DNA from: DATBVX01 sp963695985
GTDB taxonomy: Bacteria; Pseudomonadota; Gammaproteobacteria; Steroidobacterales; Steroidobacteraceae
Direction of reading: 5' to 3'
Length of the DNA: 64,000 bases
NCBI GenBank assembly: GCA_963695985.1
Contig: CAVOIC010000006.1
Coordinates: 1-64,000, forward strand
In this document: positions 18,492-27,234 of the stretch, one piece after another
Position numbering within the stretch: the first letter of the stretch is position 1
How the letters are laid out: each line of letters begins with the position of its first letter
Program-made: the position numbers and the translations under genes
The notes under the pieces: generated by a model
Database searches by the model: none
The model's input: the letters and a program-made list of their open reading frames with translations, nothing else
Told to the model about the DNA's origin: nothing

Positions 18492-19256
18492 ATGCGGCGC
18501 TGGCTATGTATAGCAGCCGTCCTCTGCGGGACTGCGGCCGCGGCGCCCGAGCACGCGGCGATCAGCGGCGGTAAGTTCAGCTCCGTGTTGCCGCAGGGGC
18601 CAGGGAATGAACCCGTCGAGGTTGCGTCCTTCAAACTCGACCGCCACCCGGTGACCAACGCCGAGTTCCTGGCGTTCGTGCTCAAGCAGCCGCGCTGGCA
18701 ACGCGACCATGTCGCAGCTCTCTTCGCCGACGCCGGGTACCTGGCACACTGGCAAGGTCCGACGGAGCTCGGACCGGATGCGCATCCAAAGCAGCCGGTG
18801 ACGCACGTCAGCTGGTTTGCCGCCAAGGCGTATTGCGAATCGCGTGGCGAGCGGCTGCCGACGTGGTACGAATGGGAATACGCGGCTGCTGCGAGCGAAA
18901 CTCTGGCGGACGCGCGCGCCGACGCGGCGTGGCGCCAGCGGATACTCGATTGGTATGCACAGCCTTCCCCGGCGGTGCTCCCGGATGTCGGGCGCTCGCC
19001 CGCGAACTACTACGGCGTCAGCGACCTCCACGGTCTCGTCTGGGAATGGGTGCTCGACTACACCGCCCTGCTCGTGAGCAGTGACAGCCGCGAACAAGGC
19101 GGCGCGGATCGGCTGCGCTTCTGTGGCGAGGGAGCCCTGAGCGCCGCGGACCGCGAGCATTATGCCGTGCTGATGCGCATCGCGTTCCTGAGCTCGCTCG
19201 AGGCGCGCTACACGACCGCGAATCTCGGTTTTCGCTGCGCGCAGGGTGCTCGATGA
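18492..19256 (+). CDS. nirV: NirV, formylglycine-generating-enzyme-like (SUMF1) protein
   Basis: 254 residues with a signal peptide (ending near GTAAAA-PEH) and a SUMF1/FGE-sulfatase fold: FKLDRHPVTNAEFLAFV, PVTHVSWFAAKAYCESRGER, LPTWYEWEYAA, GLVWEWVLDY and the final NLGFRCA. A FGE-like protein directly after nirK is the known nirK-nirV arrangement; NirV is required neither strictly nor generally for nitrite reduction, and its substrate is unresolved. Starts 8 bases after nirK and overlaps the SCO gene by four bases, so it is translationally coupled. Confidence 0.9.
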   Translation: MRRWLCIAAVLCGTAAAAPEHAAISGGKFSSVLPQGPGNEPVEVASFKLDRHPVTNAEFLAFVLKQPRWQRDHVAALFADAGYLAHWQGPTELGPDAHPKQPVTHVSWFAAKAYCESRGERLPTWYEWEYAAAASETLADARADAAWRQRILDWYAQPSPAVLPDVGRSPANYYGVSDLHGLVWEWVLDYTALLVSSDSREQGGADRLRFCGEGALSAADREHYAVLMRIAFLSSLEARYTTANLGFRCAQGAR

Positions 19257-19876
19257 AGTCCGCGCGATCCCATCGAGCCGGCCTCCTTGCCTTGGCGCTC
19301 TTCGGTGTCACACGCGTCGATGGCAGCGATGCCCCGCCGACTCCACCGGTCGCTCATGAGGTGATGGCTCCCGCCGCGGCGATTCCCGGTGAGTCGATCT
19401 ATCAGCTGCCCCTGCAGCTCACACTGCAGGACGGGCGGCACATGCCGCTTGCAGCGTTGCGCGGCCAGCCGCTGCTCGTGACGATGTTCTACACCTCGTG
19501 CCAAGGCGTGTGTCCGCTGATGGCTTTCACGTTGCGGCGCACGATGGCCGCGTTACCCGAGGCGGAGCGCGCACGCATGCGCGTACTGATGGTGAGCTTC
19601 GATCCGGCGCGCGATTCGCCGCAGGCGCTGCGCGGGTTCGCCGAGCTGAACAGCCTCGGGGGGCCGTCGTGGCTGCTGGCCCGTATTGAAGAGAGCGACG
19701 TGCGCGAGCTCGCCGCGGTGCTCGGCATCCGTTACCGCCAGTTGCCCGGCGGCATGTTCAGCCATTCCACCATCATCACGCTGCTGGATGCGGACGGCCT
19801 CATCCGTGCGCGCACCGCGATACTGCAGGAGGTCGACCCCGCTCTGATCAAGGCGATCGGGGAAGTGTTGCAGTGA
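19253..19876 (+). CDS. SCO1/SenC family copper chaperone / thiol protein
   Basis: 207 residues, N-terminal signal or anchor, thioredoxin-like SCO fold. The copper-binding CxxxCP is seen as TSCQGVCPLM and the conserved histidine in GGMFSHSTIITLLD. SCO proteins deliver copper to CuA of oxidases; next to nirK this one may metallate the nitrite reductase. ATG overlaps the nirV stop (ATGA) and its own stop overlaps the porin start (GTGA). Confidence 0.92.
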   Translation: MKSARSHRAGLLALALFGVTRVDGSDAPPTPPVAHEVMAPAAAIPGESIYQLPLQLTLQDGRHMPLAALRGQPLLVTMFYTSCQGVCPLMAFTLRRTMAALPEAERARMRVLMVSFDPARDSPQALRGFAELNSLGGPSWLLARIEESDVRELAAVLGIRYRQLPGGMFSHSTIITLLDADGLIRARTAILQEVDPALIKAIGEVLQ

Positions 19877-21116
19877 GCTTGCGCAAGTCCTTCGGGCCCG
19901 TGCAACGAAAGGCATCTCTGCGAGCCGTCTGCGTCCTGGGCGCCCTCGCCTGCGCCGCCAGTGCCGCGGCCGAGGAGCCCGCCTCATTGGAGGGCGCGCG
20001 TCAAGGCCGTGCAGCCCATCATCAATCTGCGCTTGCGCTACGAGCAGGTGGACCAGGACGGCATCGCCGAGCAGGCCGATGCCATCACGCTGCGCGGACG
20101 ACTCGGGTTCGAGACCGGAAAACTCTGGGACACGACGCTGCTGGCCGAAGGCGAAGGAGTCTGGCCGCTCCAATCCGACTACAACAGCACGACCAACGGC
20201 AAGACGCAGTTCCCGCGTGGTCGCGGATCCTGAGTCCTACGAGGTCAACCGGCTGGCGCTCGCGAACACTTCACTCCCCGACAGCACGATCACGCTCGGC
20301 CGCCAGCGCATTACACAGGACAACCAGCGCTTCGTGGGTCCTTCCGACTGGCGCCAGAACGAGCAGACTTTCGACGCCCTGCGGATCGCGAACCACTCGG
20401 TGAAGCACCTGTCGTTCGACCTGACGTACCTCAACCAGGTGAATCGCGTGTTCGGCAAGGACTCGCCGGTCGGGCGCTACACCGGCGACACGTACCTCGC
20501 CAACATCGCCTACGAATTGCCGATCGGCAAGCTCACGGCGTTCGGTTACTGGCTGGATTTCAAGGAGGCGCCCACCGACTCCACCACGACGGCCGGACTG
20601 CGCTACGCGCTCGACCACACCTTCTCCGCCGTCAAGCTGGTGGGCTTCGTCAGCTTCGCTTCGCAGCAGGATCGCGGCCGCAATCCACTCGATTTCAGCG
20701 ACGATTATTTCGGGGCTGAGCTGATCGCGACGCTGCACGAGTGGAGCCTGGGCGCGGGCATCGAGCTGCTGGAGGGCGACGGTGTGAAGGGCTTCAGTAC
20801 GCCGCTCGCGACGCTGCACAAGTTCCAGGGGTGGGCGGACAAGTTCCTGACCACGCCAGCCAATGGAATCGACGATCGTTACGCCTCCCTGGGCTACGCC
20901 GTCAAGGCTCTCGGCCTCGACTCCTTCTCGGCCACGGCGGTCTACCATCGCTTCCAGGCACAAAACGTGTCGACGGACTACGGCTCTGAAGTCGACGCCG
21001 TCGTGCAGGCGAAGCACAAGCGCTGGAGTGCCATGCTCAAGTACGCGGACTACAACGCCGATCGCTTCGCGACCGACACGAGCAAGTTCTGGGTGCAGTT
21101 CGAGTTCATCTACTGA
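19873..21116 (+). CDS. outer-membrane porin (alginate-export-like barrel), two frameshifts
   Basis: About 410 residues: signal peptide from GTG 19873 (ending near SAAA-EE), then a beta-barrel with RLRYEQVDQDGIAEQADAI, YEVNRLALANTSLPDSTITL, GRQRITQDNQRFVG and a terminal aromatic strand FWVQFEFIY, the usual C-terminal barrel signature. The gene changes frame twice; removing one base near 19994-20001 (GCGCGCGTC) and one near 20212-20219 (CCGCGTGG) gives a continuous reading. In the nirK operon by overlap with the SCO gene. It could admit nitrite or another small solute; that is inference. Confidence 0.82.
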
Positions 21117-21192
21117 GAGCGACAGCCCCGGCCCTTGCGCTGCCGCGCCGCTTCGCAGGATGCTTGCGCGCAGCATCTGCGGAGGGCAGTGA

Positions 21193-21588
21193 ATGCACTA
21201 CGTCCGGTTTCGAGTCGACCTGGGTCCGCGCTGCTCGATCGGCCCGGGCAAGATCGAGTTGCTCGAGGCGATCGCGCGCACCGGGTCCATTCGCCAGGCG
21301 GCCCGCGCCATGCGCATGAGCTATCGGCGGGCCTGGCTGCTGGTGGACAGCCTCAACCGTTCCTTCCGCGAGCGTTCGACAAGGGCGAGTGTCGGGGGCG
21401 CGGGGGGCGGCGGCGTCGAGCTCACGCCGTTCGGCACCGATCTCGTGCGCCGCTACCGCAAGGCCGCGAAGCGCATCGACCGGCTGGCGCTGACGGAGTT
21501 CGCGCCGCTCGCCCGGAAAGTGACGCCCATAAAGTCGCCGGCAGCGACAGCGAAGCACAAGCGCCTGGCGCGGGCCCGACCGGCGTAG
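21193..21588 (+). CDS. ModE-type winged helix-turn-helix regulator
   Basis: 131 residues consisting only of the DNA-binding N-terminal half of ModE: KIELLEAIARTGSIRQAARA, MRMSYRRAWLLVDSLNRSF and the wing region GGGGVELTPFGTDLV. The two molbindin (TOBE) domains of classic ModE are absent, so molybdate sensing through them is not expected. Lies 76 bases after the porin in the same direction and may regulate the nirK operon. ATG 21193. Confidence 0.88.
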   Translation: MHYVRFRVDLGPRCSIGPGKIELLEAIARTGSIRQAARAMRMSYRRAWLLVDSLNRSFRERSTRASVGGAGGGGVELTPFGTDLVRRYRKAAKRIDRLALTEFAPLARKVTPIKSPAATAKHKRLARARPA

Positions 21589-21619
21589 CCCGCCGGTGCC
21601 CGCTCTGCCCGGCCTGCCA

Positions 21620-24247
21620 TCAACTCAACCCGAAGCGTCGGTGAAACCAGATCTTCATAACGTGCGTGAGCGCGAGATAGACCATGAGCATGCCGGCGAG
21701 AATCGGCCAATACAGCGGCGGCAAGGATGTGAACCCGAGTGCGTGCGCAAACGGTGAGAAGGGGAGCCAGATGCCGATCGTGCAGATGGCGAGACTGGTG
21801 AGCATGAGCGGGAGACTGGCGCGGCTCTCGAGGAAGGCGATGTGTCGCGTACGAATGATGTGGATGATGAGCGTCTGTGAGAGCAGCGACTCGACGAACC
21901 ACCCGGTCTGGAACAAGGACGCGCTCGCGACGGTCCGGGCGCCGAATACGAAATACATCGTGAGGTAGGTGGCGTAATCGAAGATCGAGCTGATCGGCCC
22001 GATGAAGAGCATGAAGCGTCCGATATTGCCGATCTCCCAGCGCCGCGGGCGCGACAGAAGCTCCTCGTCAACGTTGTCGGTCGGGATGGCCGTCTGTGAA
22101 AAGTCGTACAGCAGGTTGTTGGTGAGGACCTGGACTGGTGCCATCGGCAGGAACGGGAGCCACGCGCTCGCGCCAATGACGCTGAACATGTTGCCGAAGT
22201 TCGAGCTCGCGCCCATGCGGATGTACTTCACGATGTTACCGAAGACCTTGCGGCCCTCGATCACTCCTTCGTCGAGAACCAGAAGGCTCTTCTCGAGCAG
22301 GATGATGTCGGCGGATTCCTTGGCGATGTCGACCGCGGAGTCCACGGAGATGCCGACGTCGGCGGTCTTGAGCGCCGGACCGTCGTTGATGCCGTCGCCG
22401 AGGAACCCGACGACGTGGCGCCGCGTCTGAAGGGCGGCAATGACCCGCGCCTTCTGCGTGGGAGAAAGCTTGGCGAATACGCGCGTCTGCTCGGCCAGCT
22501 CACCGAGCTGAATGTCGGTTGACGCGTCGACCTCGGCCCCGAGAACGATGCGCTCCACCAGCAACCCGACGTCACGACAGATCTTGCGCGTGATCACTTC
22601 GTTGTCGCCCGTGAGCACTTTCACGTCGACGCCATGTGCGGCGAGCGCAGAGATCGCCTGAGCTGCGCTCTCCTTGGGCGGATCGAGGAACGCGATGTAT
22701 CCGAGCAGCACCAGATCGGTTTCGTCCCGTACGGTGCACGTCTGCTGATCCGGTGGCAGTTCCTTGTAGGCGACAGCGATCACGCGAAATCCATCGGCGT
22801 TGAGCGCATCGCTGGTGGCGTTGAGCTGCTGCAGATGCGTGTCATCGAGAACGAACATCTCGCCGCCGGCGCGGCCGTGCCGCGAGACGGCGAACACTTC
22901 CTCGACCGCGCCCTTGCAGATGAGGAGCCTGCGGCCCTGGCCGGCGACCGCCACGGACATGCGCCGGCGCTCGAAGTCGAAAGGAGCCTCGTCGATCTTC
23001 TGGAAATCTCGTGCCTTCGTCGCGAGCGCGTCAGCCTCCGCATGGCGCAAGACGGCGATGTCCAGCAGGTTCTTCAGGCCCGACTGGTAGTGGCTGTTGA
23101 GATATGCGTACTCGAGCACCTCCTCGCTCTCCTGTCCGAGCAGGTCGACGTGTTTCTCCAGAATGACGCGGTCCTGCGTGAGCGTGCCGGTCTTGTCCGT
23201 GCACAAGACATCCATCGCGCCGAAGTTCTGAATGGCGTTCAGGCGCTTCACGATCACCTTCTTGCGCGACATCGCGAGCGCGCCCTTGCCGAGATTGACG
23301 GTCACGATCATCGGCAGCATCTCGGGCGTGAGCCCCACTGCGACCGCCGTCGCGAACAGGAGCGCCTCCACCCAGTCGCCCTTGGTGAGCCCGTTGATCA
23401 CGAACACGAGCGGCGCCATGACCAGAATGAAGCGGATCATGAGCCAGGCGAAGCGGTTGATGCCGCGGTCGAAGCTCGTGAGGGCGCGCTCGCCGACGAT
23501 CATGGCAGCCAGTCCGCCGAAGTAGGCGTGTGGGCCCGTGAGCGCGATCACGCCCGTCGCCGTACCGCTGATGACATTGGTTCCCATGAAGCAGATGTTT
23601 TCGAGCTGCGCGATATCGGCGGTCGACCGCGGTATGGCAGCCGCGTGCTTTTCGACCGGCAGCGCCTCGCCGGTGAGCGATGCCTGATTGACGAAGAGGT
23701 CCTTGGCGGCAATCAGGCGCAGATCCGCGGGAATCATGTCGCCGGCAGACAGGTGGACGACATCACCCGGTACCAGCTCGTGAATCGGAATTTCCTGCGG
23801 CTCGCCCGCCGCGCTCGCCATGTTGGTCTCGGCGGCGCCGGGACGAAGGACGGTCGCGGTCGTGTGCACCATCGCCCGTAGCTCCTGCGCTGCCTTGCTC
23901 GAGCGACGTTCCTGCACGATGGCGAGCGACAGGCTCAGGACGACCATCGCGAAGATGATCAGCGCGGACTGCTGATCGCGCATGACGAGGGAAATCGTGG
24001 CAAGCGTCAGCAGGAGTATGTTGAGCGGGTTCAGAAGGCGTCGCAGCAGCTGGGCCGGCAACGTCTCATGCTCCTCGCGCGCGACACGATTCTCGCCGTA
24101 ACTCTGGCGGCGGGCGGCCGCACGAGTCTTCGCAAGTCCTTGCGCCTCAGTGTCCAGGTTCTGCAGAACCTGCGGCATATCCAGCGCCGCGAGCTCGACC
24201 AGCTTGGCGCGGGACGCTCGATTTGCGGTCGCCGCGCCCAGCCTCAC
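21620..24247 (-). CDS. mgtA: magnesium-translocating P-type ATPase (MgtA/MgtB, P3B)
   Basis: 875-residue inner-membrane ATPase importing Mg2+. All P-type landmarks are intact: LTGEALPVEK (actuator), the phosphorylation loop NFGAMDVLCTDKTGTLTQD, VLTGDNEVITRKICRDVG and FLGDGINDGPALKTADVGIS. The phrase NFGAMDVLCTDKTG is characteristic of MgtA/MgtB. About ten membrane helices, with the last four at the C-terminus. GTG 24247 is the furthest start; a later one is possible. I see no mgtL/riboswitch-like leader, only 231 bases separating it from the divergent RNase Z-like gene. Confidence 0.93.
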   Translation of the reverse strand: MRLGAATANRASRAKLVELAALDMPQVLQNLDTEAQGLAKTRAAARRQSYGENRVAREEHETLPAQLLRRLLNPLNILLLTLATISLVMRDQQSALIIFAMVVLSLSLAIVQERRSSKAAQELRAMVHTTATVLRPGAAETNMASAAGEPQEIPIHELVPGDVVHLSAGDMIPADLRLIAAKDLFVNQASLTGEALPVEKHAAAIPRSTADIAQLENICFMGTNVISGTATGVIALTGPHAYFGGLAAMIVGERALTSFDRGINRFAWLMIRFILVMAPLVFVINGLTKGDWVEALLFATAVAVGLTPEMLPMIVTVNLGKGALAMSRKKVIVKRLNAIQNFGAMDVLCTDKTGTLTQDRVILEKHVDLLGQESEEVLEYAYLNSHYQSGLKNLLDIAVLRHAEADALATKARDFQKIDEAPFDFERRRMSVAVAGQGRRLLICKGAVEEVFAVSRHGRAGGEMFVLDDTHLQQLNATSDALNADGFRVIAVAYKELPPDQQTCTVRDETDLVLLGYIAFLDPPKESAAQAISALAAHGVDVKVLTGDNEVITRKICRDVGLLVERIVLGAEVDASTDIQLGELAEQTRVFAKLSPTQKARVIAALQTRRHVVGFLGDGINDGPALKTADVGISVDSAVDIAKESADIILLEKSLLVLDEGVIEGRKVFGNIVKYIRMGASSNFGNMFSVIGASAWLPFLPMAPVQVLTNNLLYDFSQTAIPTDNVDEELLSRPRRWEIGNIGRFMLFIGPISSIFDYATYLTMYFVFGARTVASASLFQTGWFVESLLSQTLIIHIIRTRHIAFLESRASLPLMLTSLAICTIGIWLPFSPFAHALGFTSLPPLYWPILAGMLMVYLALTHVMKIWFHRRFGLS

Positions 24248-24484
24248 CGCGAGCGCGACCGAACGGCCACCGGAACAGCGGGACTCGCCGGGACTGCAGG
24301 AGTTGTTCGTCAGCCGACATTTGCAGATAGAGCTGTGCCCCTGCGACGCACGCTAAGGTCAGCCGAACGTGTTAGCGACTGCGGACCGCAAGAATACGCC
24401 CCCGCGAGCCGGCGATGGAGGGGAAAGTACGGATAGCTGCGCATTGTCTGCGGTGGGCATCATACTGAGCGCACGGGCTTGCAT

Positions 24485-25528
24485 ATGCGTCCCATCTTCA
24501 CGGCCGAGCTCGTCAACGGCATCTTCGGCGATCCCGCGCTGCTGATCGACTTCAAGTTCGTGCGCCGCGCATTGCTCTTCGATGTCGGCGATGTCACGCG
24601 CCTGCCCACACGCAAGCTCCTGCGCGTGAGCGACATCTTCGTCTCGCACGCCCACATGGATCACTTCGCGGGTTTCGACCGGCTGCTGCGCGTGTGCCTC
24701 GGCCGCGCCAAGGGCTTGCGCCTGTACGGCCCGCCGCAGTTTCTGGATCGCGTCGAGCACAAGCTTGCGGCTTACACCTGGAACCTGGTCCACAACTACG
24801 CGCAGGAGTTCACGGTCACAGCATACGAGTTGCTGCCCGACGGGCGCTTGAGGAGCGCGCATTTTCGCTCCCGATCCGGGTTTACGCGCGAAGCGGGCGA
24901 TGAGACCCGCGCGCCGGAGGGGATCGTGCTCGCGGAACCCGAATTGCGCGTGCGCGCCGTGTTCATCGATCACGCGACGGCTTGTCTCGCTTTTTCACTC
25001 CAGGAAGGCACGCACGTCAATGTCTGGAAGAACGGGCTCGAGAAGCTCCGTCTGCCCACCGGGCCGTGGCTGCAGGAGCTCAAGGCAGCGGTGCTGGCGG
25101 GCGCGCCGGATGACACACCGATTCATGCACGATGGCGGGATCGGGAAGGCGCCCACGAGCGCATTCTCGCCCTCGGTGTGCTCAAGGCCGATATCATCAA
25201 GCTGGTTCCGGGGCAGAAGATTTGTTACGTCACGGATGCGGCGTATACGCCAGCCAACGCGAGCCGCATTGTCGCTCTGGCCGCCGGATCCGATCTGCTG
25301 TTCATCGAGGCCGCTTTTCTTCACGAGGATGCGGAGCAGGCTCGCCGGCGATTTCACCTGACAGCGCGCCAGGCGGGGGAGCTCGCCCGAGCGGCTGACG
25401 TGGCCTGTGCCATTCCGTTTCACTTCTCACCACGCTACATGGATCGCGAAGGTGAGCTGCGCGCGCAGTTCGAGGCGGCGTTCGCAGGCAACGCCGGCGC
25501 GTCCGAACCGATCAGCGCAGTCACTTGA
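24485..25528 (+). CDS. RNase Z-like metallo-beta-lactamase-fold hydrolase
   Basis: About 347 residues of the RNase Z/ElaC branch of the metallo-beta-lactamase fold. Zinc ligands are visible in SHAHMDHFAGF, in DHATACLAF, the aspartate in CYVTDAAYT, and histidines in FHLTARQAGELA and IPFHFSPRY; the HFSPRY ending is an RNase Z hallmark. RNase Z trims tRNA 3' ends; whether this copy acts on tRNA or on damaged RNA is unknown. It is first of a four-gene operon with rtcA, HPF and nrdJ (gaps of 16, 72 and 16 bases). ATG 24485 is preferred over TTG 24479. Confidence 0.88.
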   Translation: MRPIFTAELVNGIFGDPALLIDFKFVRRALLFDVGDVTRLPTRKLLRVSDIFVSHAHMDHFAGFDRLLRVCLGRAKGLRLYGPPQFLDRVEHKLAAYTWNLVHNYAQEFTVTAYELLPDGRLRSAHFRSRSGFTREAGDETRAPEGIVLAEPELRVRAVFIDHATACLAFSLQEGTHVNVWKNGLEKLRLPTGPWLQELKAAVLAGAPDDTPIHARWRDREGAHERILALGVLKADIIKLVPGQKICYVTDAAYTPANASRIVALAAGSDLLFIEAAFLHEDAEQARRRFHLTARQAGELARAADVACAIPFHFSPRYMDREGELRAQFEAAFAGNAGASEPISAVT

Positions 25529-25544
25529 TCTGCGGCGCGTCTCC

Positions 25545-26597
25545 ATGATTGAGATCGACGGCTCGATCGGTGAAGGGGGCGGCCAGATCGTGCGTACGTC
25601 CCTGGCACTCGCCATGTGCACCCGGGTTCCAGTCCGGCTGCATAACGTGCGTGCGCGTCGGGCCAATCCGGGGCTGCGCGCCCAGCACCTGGCGGCCGTA
25701 CGCGCCGCGGCGGCGATCTGCGGAGCGAATGTTTCCGGCGCTACCCTCGCCTCGCGCGAGCTCGCATTCGAGCCGGGGCCGGCGCGCCCAGGTCATTACG
25801 AAATCGACGTGGGTACGGCCGGCAGTACGTTGCTGGTGCTCCAGACGCTGCTGCCGGCTCTGTCGCTCTGCAGCGCTCCGTCGGAAATCCTGCTGCGTGG
25901 CGGCACGCATAATCCCCGCGCCCCGACGTTCGAATTCGTGCGCGATGCCTATCTGCCACTGATTCAACGGCTCGGCTTCAGGGCGCGAATCGCGCTCGAG
26001 CAACACGGCTTCTTTCCCCGGGGTGGCGGCGTGGTCCGCGCGTGGATCGAGCCGCTCCATCGCGGCGAGGTGTTCGAGCTGCTCAAGCGTGGTCCGGTCC
26101 GCGCTCGCAGCGCGGTCGCATTGCTTGCGGGGCTGCCCGAGCACATCGGCCAGCGCGAGATCGGCGTGCTGCGCGACAGGCTCGGCTTGGCTGCGGAGTT
26201 TTGCCGCATCGAGAACGTCACGGCACACGGGGCGGGTAATGCCCTGCACGTTCGGATCGACTGTGCTCATGTCACGACCCTGTTTGCCGGTTTCGGCGCA
26301 CGCGGCGTGCCGGCGGAACAGGTCGCGAGCCGCCTTGCGCTCGAGGTCGAACAGTATCTCAACGGGGATGTCGCACTCGACAGCCATCTCGCGGACCAGA
26401 TTCTGCTTCCCCTGGCGCTGGCCGCCGGCGGCCGCTTCAGCACCCTGCAACCCTCTGCTCACACGGCGACCAACGCGACAGTCATCGGAAAATTTCTGCC
26501 GCTCGACTACCGGGCGAGCGAGCTCGGACCGGGGCGATGGGAAATCGACCTGCGGGTGCCGGCGCCCGTTCAGGGAGCGAACGCGGCGGGTACCTGA
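25545..26597 (+). CDS. rtcA: RNA 3'-terminal phosphate cyclase RtcA
   Basis: 350 residues. RtcA converts an RNA 3'-phosphate to a 2',3'-cyclic phosphate using ATP via a histidine-AMP intermediate. Motifs are DGSIGEGGGQIVRTSLALA at the N-terminus, VGTAGSTLLVLQTLLPAL, RGGTHNPRAPTFEFV, FFPRGGG and the catalytic histidine segment LDSHLADQILLPLALA. ATG 25545 starts at the conserved first strand; the longer reading overlaps the RNase Z-like gene. No RtcR regulator is adjacent, unlike the E. coli rtcBA locus. Confidence 0.95.
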   Translation: MIEIDGSIGEGGGQIVRTSLALAMCTRVPVRLHNVRARRANPGLRAQHLAAVRAAAAICGANVSGATLASRELAFEPGPARPGHYEIDVGTAGSTLLVLQTLLPALSLCSAPSEILLRGGTHNPRAPTFEFVRDAYLPLIQRLGFRARIALEQHGFFPRGGGVVRAWIEPLHRGEVFELLKRGPVRARSAVALLAGLPEHIGQREIGVLRDRLGLAAEFCRIENVTAHGAGNALHVRIDCAHVTTLFAGFGARGVPAEQVASRLALEVEQYLNGDVALDSHLADQILLPLALAAGGRFSTLQPSAHTATNATVIGKFLPLDYRASELGPGRWEIDLRVPAPVQGANAAGT

Positions 26598-26669
26598 TCA
26601 CGGGTCGCACGGATCGGCTCTGTAGATGTGCGTATACCGCAGCCCGCCTGAACGCCGCACCATGACTTC

Positions 26670-27218
26670 GTGCAACTTCCTCTCCAAGTGACTTTCCTCC
26701 ATATGGAGCCATCGCCGGCGCTCGAGGCGCGTATTCGCGAGCTGGCGGTGCGGCTCGAGAGATTCAGCCAGCACATCATGCGCTGCCACGTCACCGTGGA
26801 AGCGCCGCACCGGCATCAGCACCAGGGAATGCTGTTCGATGTCAGGATCGACATCACGGTGACCGGCAGGGAGATCGCGATCCGCCACGCTCATCCGGCC
26901 AGCCATGCCCACGAGGACCCTTACGTTGCGTTGCGGGACGCCTTTCGGGCAGCGCGGCGCAAGCTTCAGGACTACGAACGCGAGCTGCGCCTGCAGGTCA
27001 AGACTCACGTCGATCTGCCGCGCGGGCGCATCTGCGAGCTCAATCCCGGCGAGGACTTTGGACGCATCGAGACCGACGATGGGCGGCTGATCTATTTTCA
27101 TCGCCACAGCGTGCTCGGCCTTCCGTTCGACAAGCTCACGACCGGTACCGAAGTACGCTTCTCCGAAGAGCCAGGCGATCGAGGCCCACAGGCCAGCACG
27201 GTACACGTCGTATCCTGA
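26670..27218 (+). CDS. ribosome hibernation factor (HPF/RaiA) fused to cold-shock domain
   Basis: 182 residues. Residues 1-112 match the HPF/RaiA fold (LQVTFLHMEPSPALEARIRE, then a strand with CHVTVEAPHRH, and HAHEDPYVALRDAFRAARRK). Residues 113-182 form a cold-shock domain (RGRICELNPGEDFGRIETDD, LIYFHRHSV, GTEVRFSEE) with an F-R RNP-like strand. HPF blocks the ribosome decoding channel in dormancy; a C-terminal CSD suggests additional RNA binding. GTG 26670 is used because the first beta strand lies before the next ATG. Between rtcA and nrdJ in one operon. Confidence 0.88.
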   Translation: MQLPLQVTFLHMEPSPALEARIRELAVRLERFSQHIMRCHVTVEAPHRHQHQGMLFDVRIDITVTGREIAIRHAHPASHAHEDPYVALRDAFRAARRKLQDYERELRLQVKTHVDLPRGRICELNPGEDFGRIETDDGRLIYFHRHSVLGLPFDKLTTGTEVRFSEEPGDRGPQASTVHVVS

Positions 27219-27234
27219 TTCCGGCGGTCGCCCG

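Noticed and set aside
22634..23881. 415-codon plus-strand frame inside mgtA
   Set aside because: Antisense shadow of the P-type ATPase; Arg/Glu/His-rich product, no recognisable fold.
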